DNA of 64,000 nt from Streptomyces sp. SCSIO 75703 (GTDB lineage: Bacteria; Actinomycetota; Actinomycetes; Streptomycetales; Streptomycetaceae). Both the position numbers and the translations under genes were made by a program. How positions within the stretch are numbered: position 1 is the first letter of the stretch; each line of letters begins with the position of its first letter. The stretch lies in NCBI RefSeq assembly GCF_036607905.1, contig NZ_CP144555.1:5952001-6016000 (forward strand), in the 5' to 3' direction. Positions 8,429-17,056 of this stretch are shown in pieces. Under the pieces are notes generated by a model. The model was not told the DNA's origin. It ran no database searches and worked only from the letters and a program-made list of their open reading frames with translations.

Positions 8429-8791
8429 ATGGCCCAGGACCCCGCAGAGCGCCGCGTCGTCGTCACCGGCCCGCCCCGCCGCACCCGCGGCCGGGCCTCC
8501 GGCTACTACCGCCCGCGCACCGAGATCGACGAGCAGACCACCCTCGGCCACACCTACGTCCGCTCGCTGATGCGCAGTCAGCTCCGCGCCGGGCTCACCG
8601 TCTTCGCCGTCCTCGCGCTGCTCGTCCTGCCGCTCCCGCTGCTCTTCGCGGTGCTGCCCGACGCCCGCCGCCTGGAGTGGGCCGTCCTCGGCTTCGGCGT
8701 CTACGGCCCCCTCGTCCTGCTCGCCCGCTGGTACGTGCGCCGCGCCGAACGCAACGAACGCGACTTCGTCCGCCTCGTCGAGGACCGCTGA
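8429..8791 (+). CDS. Small two-segment membrane protein preceding a symporter
   Basis: A 120-aa protein starting 2 bp after the response regulator stop. After a charged N-terminus there are two hydrophobic segments (about 55-75 and 84-103) and a basic tail (RWYVRRAERNERDF). The layout and position just before a sodium:solute symporter match YjcH/DUF485 proteins, which precede ActP acetate permease, and it may be an accessory subunit of the carrier. Family membership is inferred from topology and context rather than from a decisive motif. Confidence 0.75.
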   Translation: MAQDPAERRVVVTGPPRRTRGRASGYYRPRTEIDEQTTLGHTYVRSLMRSQLRAGLTVFAVLALLVLPLPLLFAVLPDARRLEWAVLGFGVYGPLVLLARWYVRRAERNERDFVRLVEDR

Positions 8792-8799
8792 CCGCGCCG

Positions 8800-10515
8800 A
8801 TGAACTCCGGTTACGCCGTCGTCGCCGTCGCCCTCGTGCTGGTCTCCACCGTGCTCGTCGGCGCCTTCGGCCTGCGCATCTCCCGCACCACCTCCGACTT
8901 CTACGTGGCCTCCCGCACCGTCGGCCCCCGCCTCAACGCCGCCGCCATCAGCGGCGAGTACCTCTCCGCCGCCTCCTTCCTCGGCATCGCCGGACTCGTC
9001 CTGGTCCAGGGCGCCGACATGCTCTGGTACCCGGTCGGCTACACCGCCGGCTACCTCGTCCTGCTGCTCTTCGTCGCCGCCCCGCTGCGCCGCTCCGGCG
9101 CCTACACGCTGCCCGACTTCGCCGAGGCCCGGCTGGCCTCCCAGGCCGTGCGGCGGCTCGCCGGGGCCTTCGTCGTCGGCGTCGGCTGGCTGTACCTGCT
9201 GCCCCAGCTCCAGGGGGCCGGACTGACCCTGACCGTGCTGACGGGGGCACCCGACTGGCTCGGCGGGGTGATCGTCGCCGTCGTCGTCACGGCCATCGTC
9301 GCCGCCGGCGGCATGCGCAGCATCACCTTCGTCCAGGCGTTCCAGTACTGGCTGAAGCTGACCGCCCTCCTCGTCCCCGCGCTCTTCCTGGTGCTGGCCT
9401 GGCAGGGCGACGGCGCGCCCGGCCGTGCCTTCGACGAGCCGGCCGCCTTCCGCGAGCAACGCTCCGTACGGGTCCAGGACCACCTCGCCCTCCGGCTCGA
9501 CCGGCCGCTGACCGTCACCGTCGAGGGCACCGTGGACGGCCGCGCCCACGACGGCGCCACCGTGCTCCTGGGGGCCGGCACCCACCGGATCGCCGCCGGC
9601 ACCCACCTCACCTTCGCCGCCGGCACCGCCGTCCCCGCCGCCGGGCAGGTCGCCGGCGACACCCTGTCGCCCTCCCGCGCCGAGAGCCGCACCGAACGCC
9701 CCCTGTACGCCACCTACGGCCTGATCCTCGCCACCTTCTTCGGCACGATGGGCCTGCCGCACGTCGTGGTCCGCTTCTACACCAGCCCGCACGGCGTCGC
9801 CGCCCGCCGCACCACCGTCGCCGTCCTCGCCCTGATCGGCGCCTTCTACCTGCTGCCCCCGGTCTACGGCGCCCTCGGCCGCCTCTACGCGCCCGAGCTG
9901 ACCCTCACCGGGGACGCCGACGCCGCCGTCCTGCTGCTGCCCGGCCGGATGATCGGGGGCGTCGGCGGCGAACTGCTCGGCGCGCTGGTCGCGGGCGGCG
10001 CCTTCGCCGCGTTCCTGTCCACCGCCTCGGGGCTGACCATGGCCGTCGCGGGCGTCCTCACCCAGGACGTGCTGCCCTCCCGGGGCGTACGGCACTTCCG
10101 GCTCGGCACCGTCCTCGCCATGGCGGTGCCGCTCGCCGCGAGCGCCCTGGTCGGCGGGCTGCCCGTCGCCGACGCGGTCGGCCTCGCCTTCGCCGTCTCC
10201 GCCTCCTCCTTCTGCCCCCTGCTGGTCCTCGGCATCTGGTGGCGGCGGCTGACCCCGCCCGGCGCGGCGGCCGGCATGCTGGTCGGCGGCGGCTCCGCGC
10301 TGCTCGCCGTCGCCGGCACCATGGCGGGGTTCCCGGGCGGCGGGGGAGCCCTGCACGCCCTGCTGGCCTGGCCGGCGCTGTGGTCGGTGCCGCTGGGCTT
10401 CCTCACCATGGTCCTGGTCTCGCTGGCCACGCCGGGCCGGGTGCCGGCCGGGACCGCGGCGATCCTGGCCCGCTTCCACCTGCCGGAGGAACTGCGCTCG
10501 GAGGTGACGCCGTGA
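8800..10515 (+). CDS. Sodium:solute symporter family permease (acetate/monocarboxylate type)
   Basis: A 571-aa SSS-family transporter with about 13 membrane segments. SGEYLSAASFLGIAG near residue 45 is the segment-2 signature of the ActP/MctP branch, which takes up acetate, pyruvate and similar acids. Unusually, residues about 205-300 form a soluble extracytoplasmic insertion of about 90 residues (EQRSVRVQDHLALRLDRP onward, rich in beta-prone sequence) between membrane segments 6 and 7. ATG 8800 follows the upstream stop by 8 bp, and the gene overlaps the downstream kinase (GTGA). The solute is inferred only to the subfamily; co-transcription with a LytS/LytTR pair is reminiscent of pyruvate-sensing systems in enterobacteria. 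Confidence 0.88.
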   Translation: MNSGYAVVAVALVLVSTVLVGAFGLRISRTTSDFYVASRTVGPRLNAAAISGEYLSAASFLGIAGLVLVQGADMLWYPVGYTAGYLVLLLFVAAPLRRSGAYTLPDFAEARLASQAVRRLAGAFVVGVGWLYLLPQLQGAGLTLTVLTGAPDWLGGVIVAVVVTAIVAAGGMRSITFVQAFQYWLKLTALLVPALFLVLAWQGDGAPGRAFDEPAAFREQRSVRVQDHLALRLDRPLTVTVEGTVDGRAHDGATVLLGAGTHRIAAGTHLTFAAGTAVPAAGQVAGDTLSPSRAESRTERPLYATYGLILATFFGTMGLPHVVVRFYTSPHGVAARRTTVAVLALIGAFYLLPPVYGALGRLYAPELTLTGDADAAVLLLPGRMIGGVGGELLGALVAGGAFAAFLSTASGLTMAVAGVLTQDVLPSRGVRHFRLGTVLAMAVPLAASALVGGLPVADAVGLAFAVSASSFCPLLVLGIWWRRLTPPGAAAGMLVGGGSALLAVAGTMAGFPGGGGALHALLAWPALWSVPLGFLTMVLVSLATPGRVPAGTAAILARFHLPEELRSEVTP

Positions 10516-11717
10516 GCGGATTCCTCGCCGGACTGGTCGTCGCCGTGCTGCCGCTGCTGGCCGCGGGGTTCTGGCTGGGCCGGCGCACCGCCCGCCCCGA
10601 GCACCTGGGCGGGCTCGGCACCCCGGTCGAGCACGCCACCTTCCAGACCCTGCACACCGCCTCCCTCGCCACGCCCCCGCTGCGGGCGGGGCTGACCGAG
10701 GAGACCGCCCGCAAATCGGCCCGCAAGCTGCGCTCGCTGCTGGGCACGGACGCGCTGTGCCTGACCGACCTGACGGACGTGCTGGTCTGGGACGGGGCGG
10801 GCGCCCACCACCGCGCCGAGATCATGGAGCGGCTCGCCGGGCCGCTGGAGACCGGCCGGGGCGAGGCGTTCCCCCTGGTCTGCGACACCCCGGACTGTGC
10901 CGTGCGCTGGGCCGTGGTGGCCCCGCTCACCGTCGACGACCGGGTGCACGGGGCGCTCGTGGCCTGCGCCCCGAGGGAGTCCGCCGTCCTGGTGCGGGCG
11001 GCCGGCGAGGTGGCCCGCTGGGTCTCCGTCCAGTTGGAGCTGGCCGACCTCGACCAGTCCCGCACCCGGCTCATCGAGGCCGAGATCAAGGCGCTGCGGG
11101 CGCAGATCTCCCCGCACTTCATCTTCAACTCGCTCGCGGTGATCGCGTCCTTCGTGCGCACCGACCCCGAGCGGGCCCGGGAGCTGCTGCTGGAGTTCGC
11201 CGACTTCACCCGCTACTCGTTCCGCCGCCACGGTGACTTCACGACCCTCGCCAACGAGCTGCACGCCATCGACCACTACCTGGCGCTGGTGCGGGCCCGC
11301 TTCGGCGACCGGCTCGCCGTCACCCTCCAGATCGCCCCCGAGGTGCTGCCGGTCGCCCTGCCGTTCCTGTGCCTCCAGCCCCTCGTGGAGAACGCCGTCA
11401 AGCACGGGCTGGAGGGCAAGACCGACCGCTGCCACATCCGGATCAGCGCGCAGGACGAGGGCGCCGAGGCGCTGGTGGTCATCGAGGACGACGGCGCCGG
11501 CATGGACCCGGGCCTGCTGCGCCGCATCCTGGCGCGCGAGGTCAGCCCCTCGGGCGGCATCGGCCTGTCCAACGTCGACGAGCGGCTCCGCCAGGTCTAC
11601 GGCGACGACCACGGTCTCGTCATCGAGACCGCGGCCGGCGCCGGTATGAAAATCACCGTCCGGTTGCCGAAGTACCAGCCGGGCGTGCACTCGGCCGGCC
11701 GGGTCGGACGCGGGTGA
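10512..11717 (+). CDS. LytS/YehU-type sensor histidine kinase
   Basis: A 401-aa kinase of the His_kinase (LytS) class. It has one N-terminal membrane segment (about 4-22), a GAF-like region (about 60-170), and the phospho-acceptor His202 in ISPHFIFNSL. A short ATPase domain has the N box in LVENAVKHGLEG, DDGAGMD, and GGIGLSNVDERL. Unlike classical LytS it lacks the multi-segment 5TMR sensor, so ligand sensing may rest in the GAF-like domain or come through the co-encoded symporter. GTG 10512 overlaps the symporter stop. It ends the operon and is followed by a hairpin at 11721. Confidence 0.9.
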   Translation: MSGFLAGLVVAVLPLLAAGFWLGRRTARPEHLGGLGTPVEHATFQTLHTASLATPPLRAGLTEETARKSARKLRSLLGTDALCLTDLTDVLVWDGAGAHHRAEIMERLAGPLETGRGEAFPLVCDTPDCAVRWAVVAPLTVDDRVHGALVACAPRESAVLVRAAGEVARWVSVQLELADLDQSRTRLIEAEIKALRAQISPHFIFNSLAVIASFVRTDPERARELLLEFADFTRYSFRRHGDFTTLANELHAIDHYLALVRARFGDRLAVTLQIAPEVLPVALPFLCLQPLVENAVKHGLEGKTDRCHIRISAQDEGAEALVVIEDDGAGMDPGLLRRILAREVSPSGGIGLSNVDERLRQVYGDDHGLVIETAAGAGMKITVRLPKYQPGVHSAGRVGRG

Positions 11718-11720
11718 GAG

Positions 11721-11739
11721 CCGGGCCGCGCGGGCCCGG
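11721..11739. terminator. Hairpin between convergent genes
   Basis: CCGGGCC and GGCCCGG pair around GCGCG just after the kinase stop. It may serve both the kinase operon and the small convergent gene. Confidence 0.5.
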
Positions 11740-11747
11740 GGGAGGGC

Positions 11748-11918
11748 TCAGGAGCCGCTCGTGGCGATCATCCCCAGGGTGAGCAGGCCGAGGACGACCC
11801 AGCCGAACCACAGCCAGCCGTTGCCGCCGAGCGCCACCGTGTAGGCCGTCACGGCGATCAGGCCGCCGACGGTGAGCACTCCCATCGCCTTCGTGGAACC
11901 GTCCGTGGAACCGGGCAT
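11748..11918 (-). CDS. Small two-segment membrane protein
   Basis: A 56-aa product: a polar 11-residue N-terminus (MPGSTDGSTKA), then two hydrophobic stretches (about 13-29 and 34-51) separated by GGNGW. ATG 11918 has GGAGGG seven bases upstream, better than the in-frame ATG at 11951. No family is recognised. It is next to the ctaG-like gene on the same strand but separated by a strong hairpin, so it is probably transcribed on its own. Confidence 0.6.
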   Translation of the reverse strand: MPGSTDGSTKAMGVLTVGGLIAVTAYTVALGGNGWLWFGWVVLGLLTLGMIATSGS

Positions 11919-12001
11919 CGCGACACCCTCCTCATGGTCCGTTCCCTCCATGGTGCCCCGGTTCCGCCGGTGCGCAGCGCGGACGGCGAGATGCGCCGGA
12001 T

Positions 12002-12028
12002 GTCCCGGTGCCGCGCGGGCACCGGGAC
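12002..12028 (-). terminator. Strong hairpin downstream of the CtaG-like gene
   Basis: Perfect 11-bp stem (GTCCCGGTGCC with its complement) and a 5-nt loop, 15 bp after the stop. Confidence 0.8.
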
Positions 12029-12042
12029 GGCGGGGCGGGAGG

Positions 12043-12993
12043 TCAGCCGCCGCGGCTCTGGAGGGAGGCCAGGTAGGCGTTGTACGCCGCCAGCTCCTTG
12101 TCGCCGTCGCGGTCCGCGGCCCGGTCGCCGCGGCGGGCCTGGCGCTGGTCGGAGGCGTACCACTGGAAGAGCAGCGCGATCAGCACGAGGACGGAGGGGA
12201 CCTCGCTGAACGCCCAGGCGATGCCGCCGGCCGCGTTCTGGTCGGACAGCGGGTCGACGCCGAGCGAGGCGGGCGGGTCCAGGAAGGTGTCGACCATGGG
12301 GGAGGTGGCCATCATCAGCGCGATGCCGAAGAAGGCGTGGAACGGCATGCCCGCGAACAGCTCCAGCATCCGCATCAGGTGGTTGGGCCGGTGCGGGCCC
12401 GGGTCCACGCCCATGATCGGCCAGAAGAAGACCAGGCCGACGGCGAGGAAGTGGACCATCATCACGATGTGCCCGGTGGCCGAGCTCATCAGGAAGTCGA
12501 AGATCGGGGTGAAGTACAGCGCGTACAGGCTGGCGATGAACATGGGGATGGTGAACATCGGGTGCGTGATCACCCGCATGTAGCGGCTGTGCAGCAGCAT
12601 CAGCAGCAGCTCACGCGGTCCCTTGCGGCCGCGGCCCGCCACCGGCAGCGCGCGCAGCGCCAGGGTGACCGGGGCGCCGAGCAGCAACAGGATCGGGGAG
12701 ATCATGCTGATGACCATGTGCTGCACCATGTGCACGCTGAACATGACCATGCCGTAGTCGTTGAGCGCGGTGCACATCACCAGCACGATGCTGAGCACCC
12801 CGAGGACGAAGGCGACGGTCCGCCCCACGGGCCAGGCGTCGCCGCGGCGCACCAGCCGTACGACGCCCCAGACGTAGAGCACCAGCCCGAGCAGGCAGGT
12901 GGTGAGGAAGAAGGGGTCGGCCGACCACGCGAGCCCTCGCCCCAGCGTGAACGGCGGCAGATCCATCATCATGCCGTGCCCGCTGTGATCCAT
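12043..12993 (-). CDS. CtaG-like cytochrome c oxidase assembly / copper membrane protein
   Basis: A 316-aa protein of the caa3_CtaG family with about seven membrane segments. The N-terminus MDHSGHGMMMD is rich in His and Met, as in copper-handling proteins, and HMVQHMVISM and FHAFFGIALMM carry conserved His residues within membrane segments. In Bacillus the homologue is needed to build the CuA/CuB centres of caa3 oxidase. ATG 12993 is the natural start because the His/Met motif begins there. No oxidase genes adjoin it, although an orphan ctaD lies 24 kb away. Function is likely copper delivery at the membrane. Confidence 0.85.
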   Translation of the reverse strand: MDHSGHGMMMDLPPFTLGRGLAWSADPFFLTTCLLGLVLYVWGVVRLVRRGDAWPVGRTVAFVLGVLSIVLVMCTALNDYGMVMFSVHMVQHMVISMISPILLLLGAPVTLALRALPVAGRGRKGPRELLLMLLHSRYMRVITHPMFTIPMFIASLYALYFTPIFDFLMSSATGHIVMMVHFLAVGLVFFWPIMGVDPGPHRPNHLMRMLELFAGMPFHAFFGIALMMATSPMVDTFLDPPASLGVDPLSDQNAAGGIAWAFSEVPSVLVLIALLFQWYASDQRQARRGDRAADRDGDKELAAYNAYLASLQSRGG

Positions 12994-13050
12994 CCGCCGG
13001 CTCCTGTTTCATGGGGATTGAGCGCTGTCTGTCCGCACCCAGACTAGAAC

Positions 13051-13080
13051 CGCCCCCGGCGACGTCCGTCACCGGGGGCG
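13051..13080 (-). terminator. Hairpin downstream of pfkA
   Basis: CGCCCCCGG pairs with CCGGGGGCG around a 12-nt loop, 12 bp beyond the pfkA stop. Confidence 0.65.
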
Positions 13081-13091
13081 GGACCGCGGGG

Positions 13092-14117
13092 TCACAGCAC
13101 GTACTGCGCCTCGGCGAACCGCTGGGCCGGCACCGTCTTGAGCCGTTCCACGGCGTGGGCCAGCGGCACGGTGACGATCTCGGTGCCGCGCAGAGCGGTC
13201 ATCCGCCCGAACTCCCCGCGGTGCGCGGCCTCCACCGCGTGCCAGCCGAACCGGGTCGCCAGCACCCGGTCGTACGCCGTGGGGGTGCCGCCGCGCTGGA
13301 CGTGCCCGAGGATGACCGGCCGGGCCTCCTTGCCGAGGCGCCGCTCCAGCTCCAGGGAGAGCTGGCGGGCGATGCCGGCGAAGCGTTCGTGCCCGTAGAC
13401 GTCCGTGCCGCCCTCGTCGAAGCGCATCGTGCCCGGCCGCGGTTTGGCGCCCTCGGCGGCGACCACGATGGCGAACCGCTTGCCGGCCGAGAAGCGGGCG
13501 CCGACCTGGGCGGTGAGTTCCTCTATGTCGAAGGGCCGCTCCGGGACGACCACGGCGTGCGCGCCGGCCGCCGTGCCCGAGTGCAGCGCGATCCACCCGG
13601 TGTGGCGGCCCATGACCTCCACGATCAGCACCCGCTGGTGCGACTCGGCGGTGGTCTTGAGCCGGTCCAGGGCCTCCGTGGCCACGGTGACGGCGGTGTC
13701 GAAGCCGAAGGTGACGTCCGTGGCCGCTATGTCGTTGTCGATGGTCTTCGGCACGCCGACGATGGGCAGGCCGTTGTCCGAGAGCAGCCGGGCCGCCTTG
13801 AGCGTGCCCTCGCCGCCGATCGGGATGATCGCGTCCAGACCGAGGTCGGCGACGTGCCCGCGGGCCCGCGACACGCCGTCGCGCAGGTGCTCGGGGCGGA
13901 CCCGGGAGGAGCCGAGGATGGTGCCGCCGCGGGCCAGGATGCCGGCCACCGCGTCCAGGTCGAGCTTGAGGTAGTCGCCGTCGAGGAGGCCCTTCCAGCC
14001 GTCGCGGAAACCGATGACCTCGTCGCCGTGGTCGACGACGGCCCGGTGCACGACGGATCGGATGACGGCGTTCAGGCCGGGGCAGTCGCCGCCGGACGTG
14101 AGGACACCAATGCGCAT
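13092..14117 (-). CDS. pfkA: 6-phosphofructokinase
   Basis: A 341-aa phosphofructokinase making fructose 1,6-bisphosphate in glycolysis. It begins MRIGVLTSGGDCPGLN, the family N-terminus. The donor-site residues are telling: IGGEGTLKA keeps the Gly equivalent to E. coli Gly104, while VPKTIDND has Lys where E. coli has Gly124. This Gly/Lys combination is the actinobacterial group III pattern, which in Streptomyces is ATP-dependent despite the Lys usually seen in pyrophosphate enzymes. MGRHTGWIA and the substrate Arg region follow. ATG 14117 is preferred over GTG 14129 by family length. Monocistronic, bounded by hairpins. Confidence 0.93.
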   Translation of the reverse strand: MRIGVLTSGGDCPGLNAVIRSVVHRAVVDHGDEVIGFRDGWKGLLDGDYLKLDLDAVAGILARGGTILGSSRVRPEHLRDGVSRARGHVADLGLDAIIPIGGEGTLKAARLLSDNGLPIVGVPKTIDNDIAATDVTFGFDTAVTVATEALDRLKTTAESHQRVLIVEVMGRHTGWIALHSGTAAGAHAVVVPERPFDIEELTAQVGARFSAGKRFAIVVAAEGAKPRPGTMRFDEGGTDVYGHERFAGIARQLSLELERRLGKEARPVILGHVQRGGTPTAYDRVLATRFGWHAVEAAHRGEFGRMTALRGTEIVTVPLAHAVERLKTVPAQRFAEAQYVL

Positions 14118-14273
14118 AGCCCGGAACACCTTCTCGATGGGCGCGGGGGCCGGACCGCGCTGTCCGGCTCGATTTCCGCCACCCTAGTGCCATCCGGGGC
14201 CCCCGACGCACCGCGCGTCCGTCTACTGGACGTACCCGCTCACCTGTGCGTATGAGCCATCAGACGGGCCGTT

Positions 14274-14303
14274 GACGCTCCCGGTTGACGGGCCGGGAGC
14301 GTC
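14274..14303 (-). terminator. Terminator of the murT-gatD operon
   Basis: Perfect 11-bp stem GACGCTCCCGG / CCGGGAGCGTC with an 8-nt loop, 25 bp after the gatD stop. Confidence 0.8.
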
Positions 14304-14328
14304 GGCCGGAGCCGGGCCCGGGCGGGGC

Positions 14329-15057
14329 TCAGGCGGGCTGCTGCGCGGCGGCGATGCGCTCGTTGCGCAGCGCCTCGTACCACCGGTCGTCGGTCGGCGG
14401 CAGCGCGTTCACGTCCAGCGCCAGCTTCAGCAGCAGGTCCGCGAGGAGCGGGTTGCGGGCGAGCACCGGACCGTGCATGTACGTGCCGAAGACGGTGTCG
14501 TTGTACGCGCCCTCGCTGCCGTCACCGGAGCCGTTGCCCTTGCCGATGCGGACCTGGGCCAGCGGACGGGAGCCGGGGCCGAGGTGGGTCACGCCCTGGT
14601 GGTTCTCGAAACCGGTGAGCGGGGGCAGCCCGAGGCGGGAGTCGATGTCGCCGAGGACGTCGCCCACGCACCGCTCGCCCTCGCCGCGCACGGAGACGAC
14701 GTCGAGCAGGCCGAGGCCCGGCTCGCGCTGGCCGAGGTCGTTGACGAACTCGTGGCCGAGGATCTGGTAGCCCGCGCAGACCGAGAAGACGATCGCGCCG
14801 TTCTCCACGGCCCGGGGCAGGCCGCTGTCCCGGCGCAGCCGCTCGGCCGCCAGCCGCTGGGGCCGGTCCTCGCCGCCGCCGATCAGGTAGATGTCGCCGG
14901 AGGTCGGGATCGGCTGGTCGCTGCGCACGTCCAGCCGGGCCACGTCGAGGCCGCGCTGGCGGGCCCGCCGCTCCACGACGAGGACGTTGCCCTGGTCGCC
15001 GTAGGTGCTCAGCAGGTCCGGGTAGACCCAGACGACCCGCAGTTGGTTGTCGCTCAC
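14329..15057 (-). CDS. gatD: Lipid II isoglutaminyl synthase, glutaminase subunit GatD
   Basis: A 242-aa class-I glutamine amidotransferase. Catalytic Cys lies in FSVCAGYQILG, and the His in GTYMHGPVLARN near the C-terminus. GatD supplies ammonia to MurT, which amidates the alpha-carboxyl of D-glutamate in peptidoglycan lipid II. It resembles cobyric-acid-synthase-type amidotransferases, but its position 24 bp after murT settles the role. The two are co-transcribed and end in a strong hairpin. Confidence 0.92.
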   Translation of the reverse strand: MSDNQLRVVWVYPDLLSTYGDQGNVLVVERRARQRGLDVARLDVRSDQPIPTSGDIYLIGGGEDRPQRLAAERLRRDSGLPRAVENGAIVFSVCAGYQILGHEFVNDLGQREPGLGLLDVVSVRGEGERCVGDVLGDIDSRLGLPPLTGFENHQGVTHLGPGSRPLAQVRIGKGNGSGDGSEGAYNDTVFGTYMHGPVLARNPLLADLLLKLALDVNALPPTDDRWYEALRNERIAAAQQPA

Positions 15058-15081
15058 TTCAAGTCCCCTGAAGTCTCGTGA

Positions 15082-16320
15082 TCAGTTGCCGACACGACGG
15101 CGCAGGTCCTGGAACGCGGTGTAGTTGGCGATGACCTCGATCCGGCCGGGCGGGCAGAGCTGCACCGCCTGGTCCACCGTGTCGCACACCTGGAACTGCT
15201 GGTTGGCGACCTCCAGGCGGACCGCGAGGTCCAGCTTCCGGTCGCCGAGCACGAAGATCGGGTGGCCGGTCAGCCGCGTGTAGTCCACGTCCCAGAGCCA
15301 GGAGGTGTCGGTGCCGTCGGCGCCGCGGGCGTTCACCGAGAGGATCACCGGGGCCGGCGGCGGGTCGATCAGGGAGAACGTCTCCAGCCAGCCCGCCGGG
15401 TTCTTGGCGAGCAGCAGCCGCAGGTCGCGGCCCTGGAACTGGACCACGTCGTAGCGGCCGGCGACCGCCTGCACCTGGTACATCCGCTCTAGGGCGACCT
15501 GCGGCGGCACCCCGAAGACGGCGGCGACGGCGGCCGAGGAGGTCGCGTTGGCCTTGTTGGCGCGGCCCGGGAGCTGGAGGTGGATCGGCCAGGCGGAGCC
15601 GTGCGGGTCGAGGACGTGGTCGCCGGAGAGCGCCCAGCTCGGCGTCGGGCGGCGGAAGCCGCACTCGCCGCAGAACCAGTCGTCGCCGGGGCGCTGCATC
15701 ACGCCGCCGCAGGACGGGCAGGACCAGGCGTCGTCCTTCCACATCTGCCCGGCGGCGACCCAGATCACGTTGGGCGAGGAGGAGGCGGCCCACACGACCA
15801 GCGGGTCGTCGGCGTTGGCCACGATGACGGCCTTGGAGCCGGCCAGGCCCTCGCGCCAGTTCTCCGCGAGCATCCGGGTCTCGGCGGCGCGGTCGAGCTG
15901 GTCGCGGGAGAGGTTGAGCAGCGCGATGCACTTCGGGTCGGTGTCCCGGGCGACGCCGGCGAGGTACTTCTCGTCGACCTCGATGACCCCGAACCGGGCG
16001 TCCGAGCCGCCCGCGAGCGCCGAGGTGATGCCGGCCGGCATGTTGGCGCCGAGCGCGTTGGAGACGACGGGGCCCGCGGCCCGCAGCGCCTCGGCGATCA
16101 GCCGGGTGGTGGTGGTCTTGCCGTTGGTCGCCGAGACCAGGGTCACGTCCAGGTGCTGGGCGAGCCGGGCGAGCAGGTCGGGGTCGAGTTTCAGCGCGAC
16201 CCGGCCGCCGATCACCGAACCGCTGCCGCGTCCCGCCGCGCGTGACGCCGCCGCGACCGCCTTGCCCGCGGTCACGGCGATCTTGGCCCGCGGCGTGAGC
16301 GGGTCCGAGTTGCCTGCCAT
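15082..16320 (-). CDS. murT: Lipid II isoglutaminyl synthase, MurT subunit
   Basis: A 412-aa Mur-ligase-family ATPase. The P-loop is SATNGKTTTTRL, and LNLSRDQLDRAAE and EVDEKYL belong to the central domain. The four-cysteine ribbon CPSCGG...CGEC, which binds zinc, distinguishes MurT from other Mur ligases. A C-terminal DUF1727 domain docks GatD. Together they convert D-glutamate in lipid II to D-isoglutamine, which is needed for efficient cross-linking. ATG 16320 has GGAGG ten bases upstream; an in-frame upstream start is weaker. First gene of the murT-gatD operon, divergent from the deformylase gene. Confidence 0.93.
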   Translation of the reverse strand: MAGNSDPLTPRAKIAVTAGKAVAAASRAAGRGSGSVIGGRVALKLDPDLLARLAQHLDVTLVSATNGKTTTTRLIAEALRAAGPVVSNALGANMPAGITSALAGGSDARFGVIEVDEKYLAGVARDTDPKCIALLNLSRDQLDRAAETRMLAENWREGLAGSKAVIVANADDPLVVWAASSSPNVIWVAAGQMWKDDAWSCPSCGGVMQRPGDDWFCGECGFRRPTPSWALSGDHVLDPHGSAWPIHLQLPGRANKANATSSAAVAAVFGVPPQVALERMYQVQAVAGRYDVVQFQGRDLRLLLAKNPAGWLETFSLIDPPPAPVILSVNARGADGTDTSWLWDVDYTRLTGHPIFVLGDRKLDLAVRLEVANQQFQVCDTVDQAVQLCPPGRIEVIANYTAFQDLRRRVGN

Positions 16321-16479
16321 CAGTTCTCGATCCTCCTTGCGTACGCGCCGCGCCTGAAGCCTGACGGCCACGTGGTGTGAAGCTCAGCCTATCGAGATCG
16401 CTGCTCACTCCCGAATCGCGGCACCGGCCGCGGGACCCCCGGTCGGTGGGCGCCGACCACCCGGGGGACACAGGGACCT

Positions 16480-16492
16480 TACTCTTGCCGCC
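16480..16492 (+). promoter_or_regulatory. Probable leaderless promoter of def
   Basis: TACTCT (16480-16485) lies seven bases before the ATG at 16493 and there is no ribosome-binding site. This fits a leaderless transcript. Confidence 0.45.
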
Positions 16493-17056
16493 ATGCGACA
16501 CGGTTCCCTGCCCGGCGTCCGCGGGCGCGTACGGCCCCTGCGCCTCCTCGGCGCTCCCGTCCTGCACGCGCCCTGCGAGGAGGTCACCGACTTCGGTCCG
16601 GAACTCGCCGCGCTCGTGGAGGACTTGTTCGCCACGATGTACGCGGCCCGCGGTGTGGGCCTGGCCGCCAACCAGATCGGCGAGCCGCTGAGGGTCTTCG
16701 TCCACGACTGTCCGGACGACGAGGACGTGCGCCATCTGGGTCACGTGGTCAACCCGCGGCTGGTCGAGGCCGGCGGCCTGGAGCTGCGCGGACCGGAGGG
16801 CTGCCTGTCGCTGCCGGGTCTGGAGGCGGGCACGGTGCGCCACGACGAGGCGGTGGTCGAGGGGTTCACGGTGCGCGGGGAGCCGGTCCGGGTGCGCGGC
16901 ACCGGGTTCTTCGCGCGCTGCCTCCAGCACGAGTGCGACCACCTGGACGGCGGGGTGTACGCCGACCGCCTGACGGGATGGCGCCGGCGCAGGGTGCTCC
17001 GGCAGGCCGCCAAGGCCCCCTGGGCCCGCGGCCGGACCGCGCCGGGGGAGCCCTAG
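16493..17056 (+). CDS. def: Peptide deformylase
   Basis: A 187-aa metalloenzyme removing the N-formyl group from nascent proteins. All three family motifs are intact: GVGLAANQIG, EGCLSLPG with the metal-binding Cys, and QHECDHLDG with the two metal-binding His and the catalytic Glu. A basic, proline-rich C-terminal tail (about 20 residues) follows the domain. The 3' end overlaps the convergent TetR gene by 4 bp. Streptomyces usually have several deformylases; this is not next to fmt, so it is probably an additional copy. Confidence 0.93.
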   Translation: MRHGSLPGVRGRVRPLRLLGAPVLHAPCEEVTDFGPELAALVEDLFATMYAARGVGLAANQIGEPLRVFVHDCPDDEDVRHLGHVVNPRLVEAGGLELRGPEGCLSLPGLEAGTVRHDEAVVEGFTVRGEPVRVRGTGFFARCLQHECDHLDGGVYADRLTGWRRRRVLRQAAKAPWARGRTAPGEP

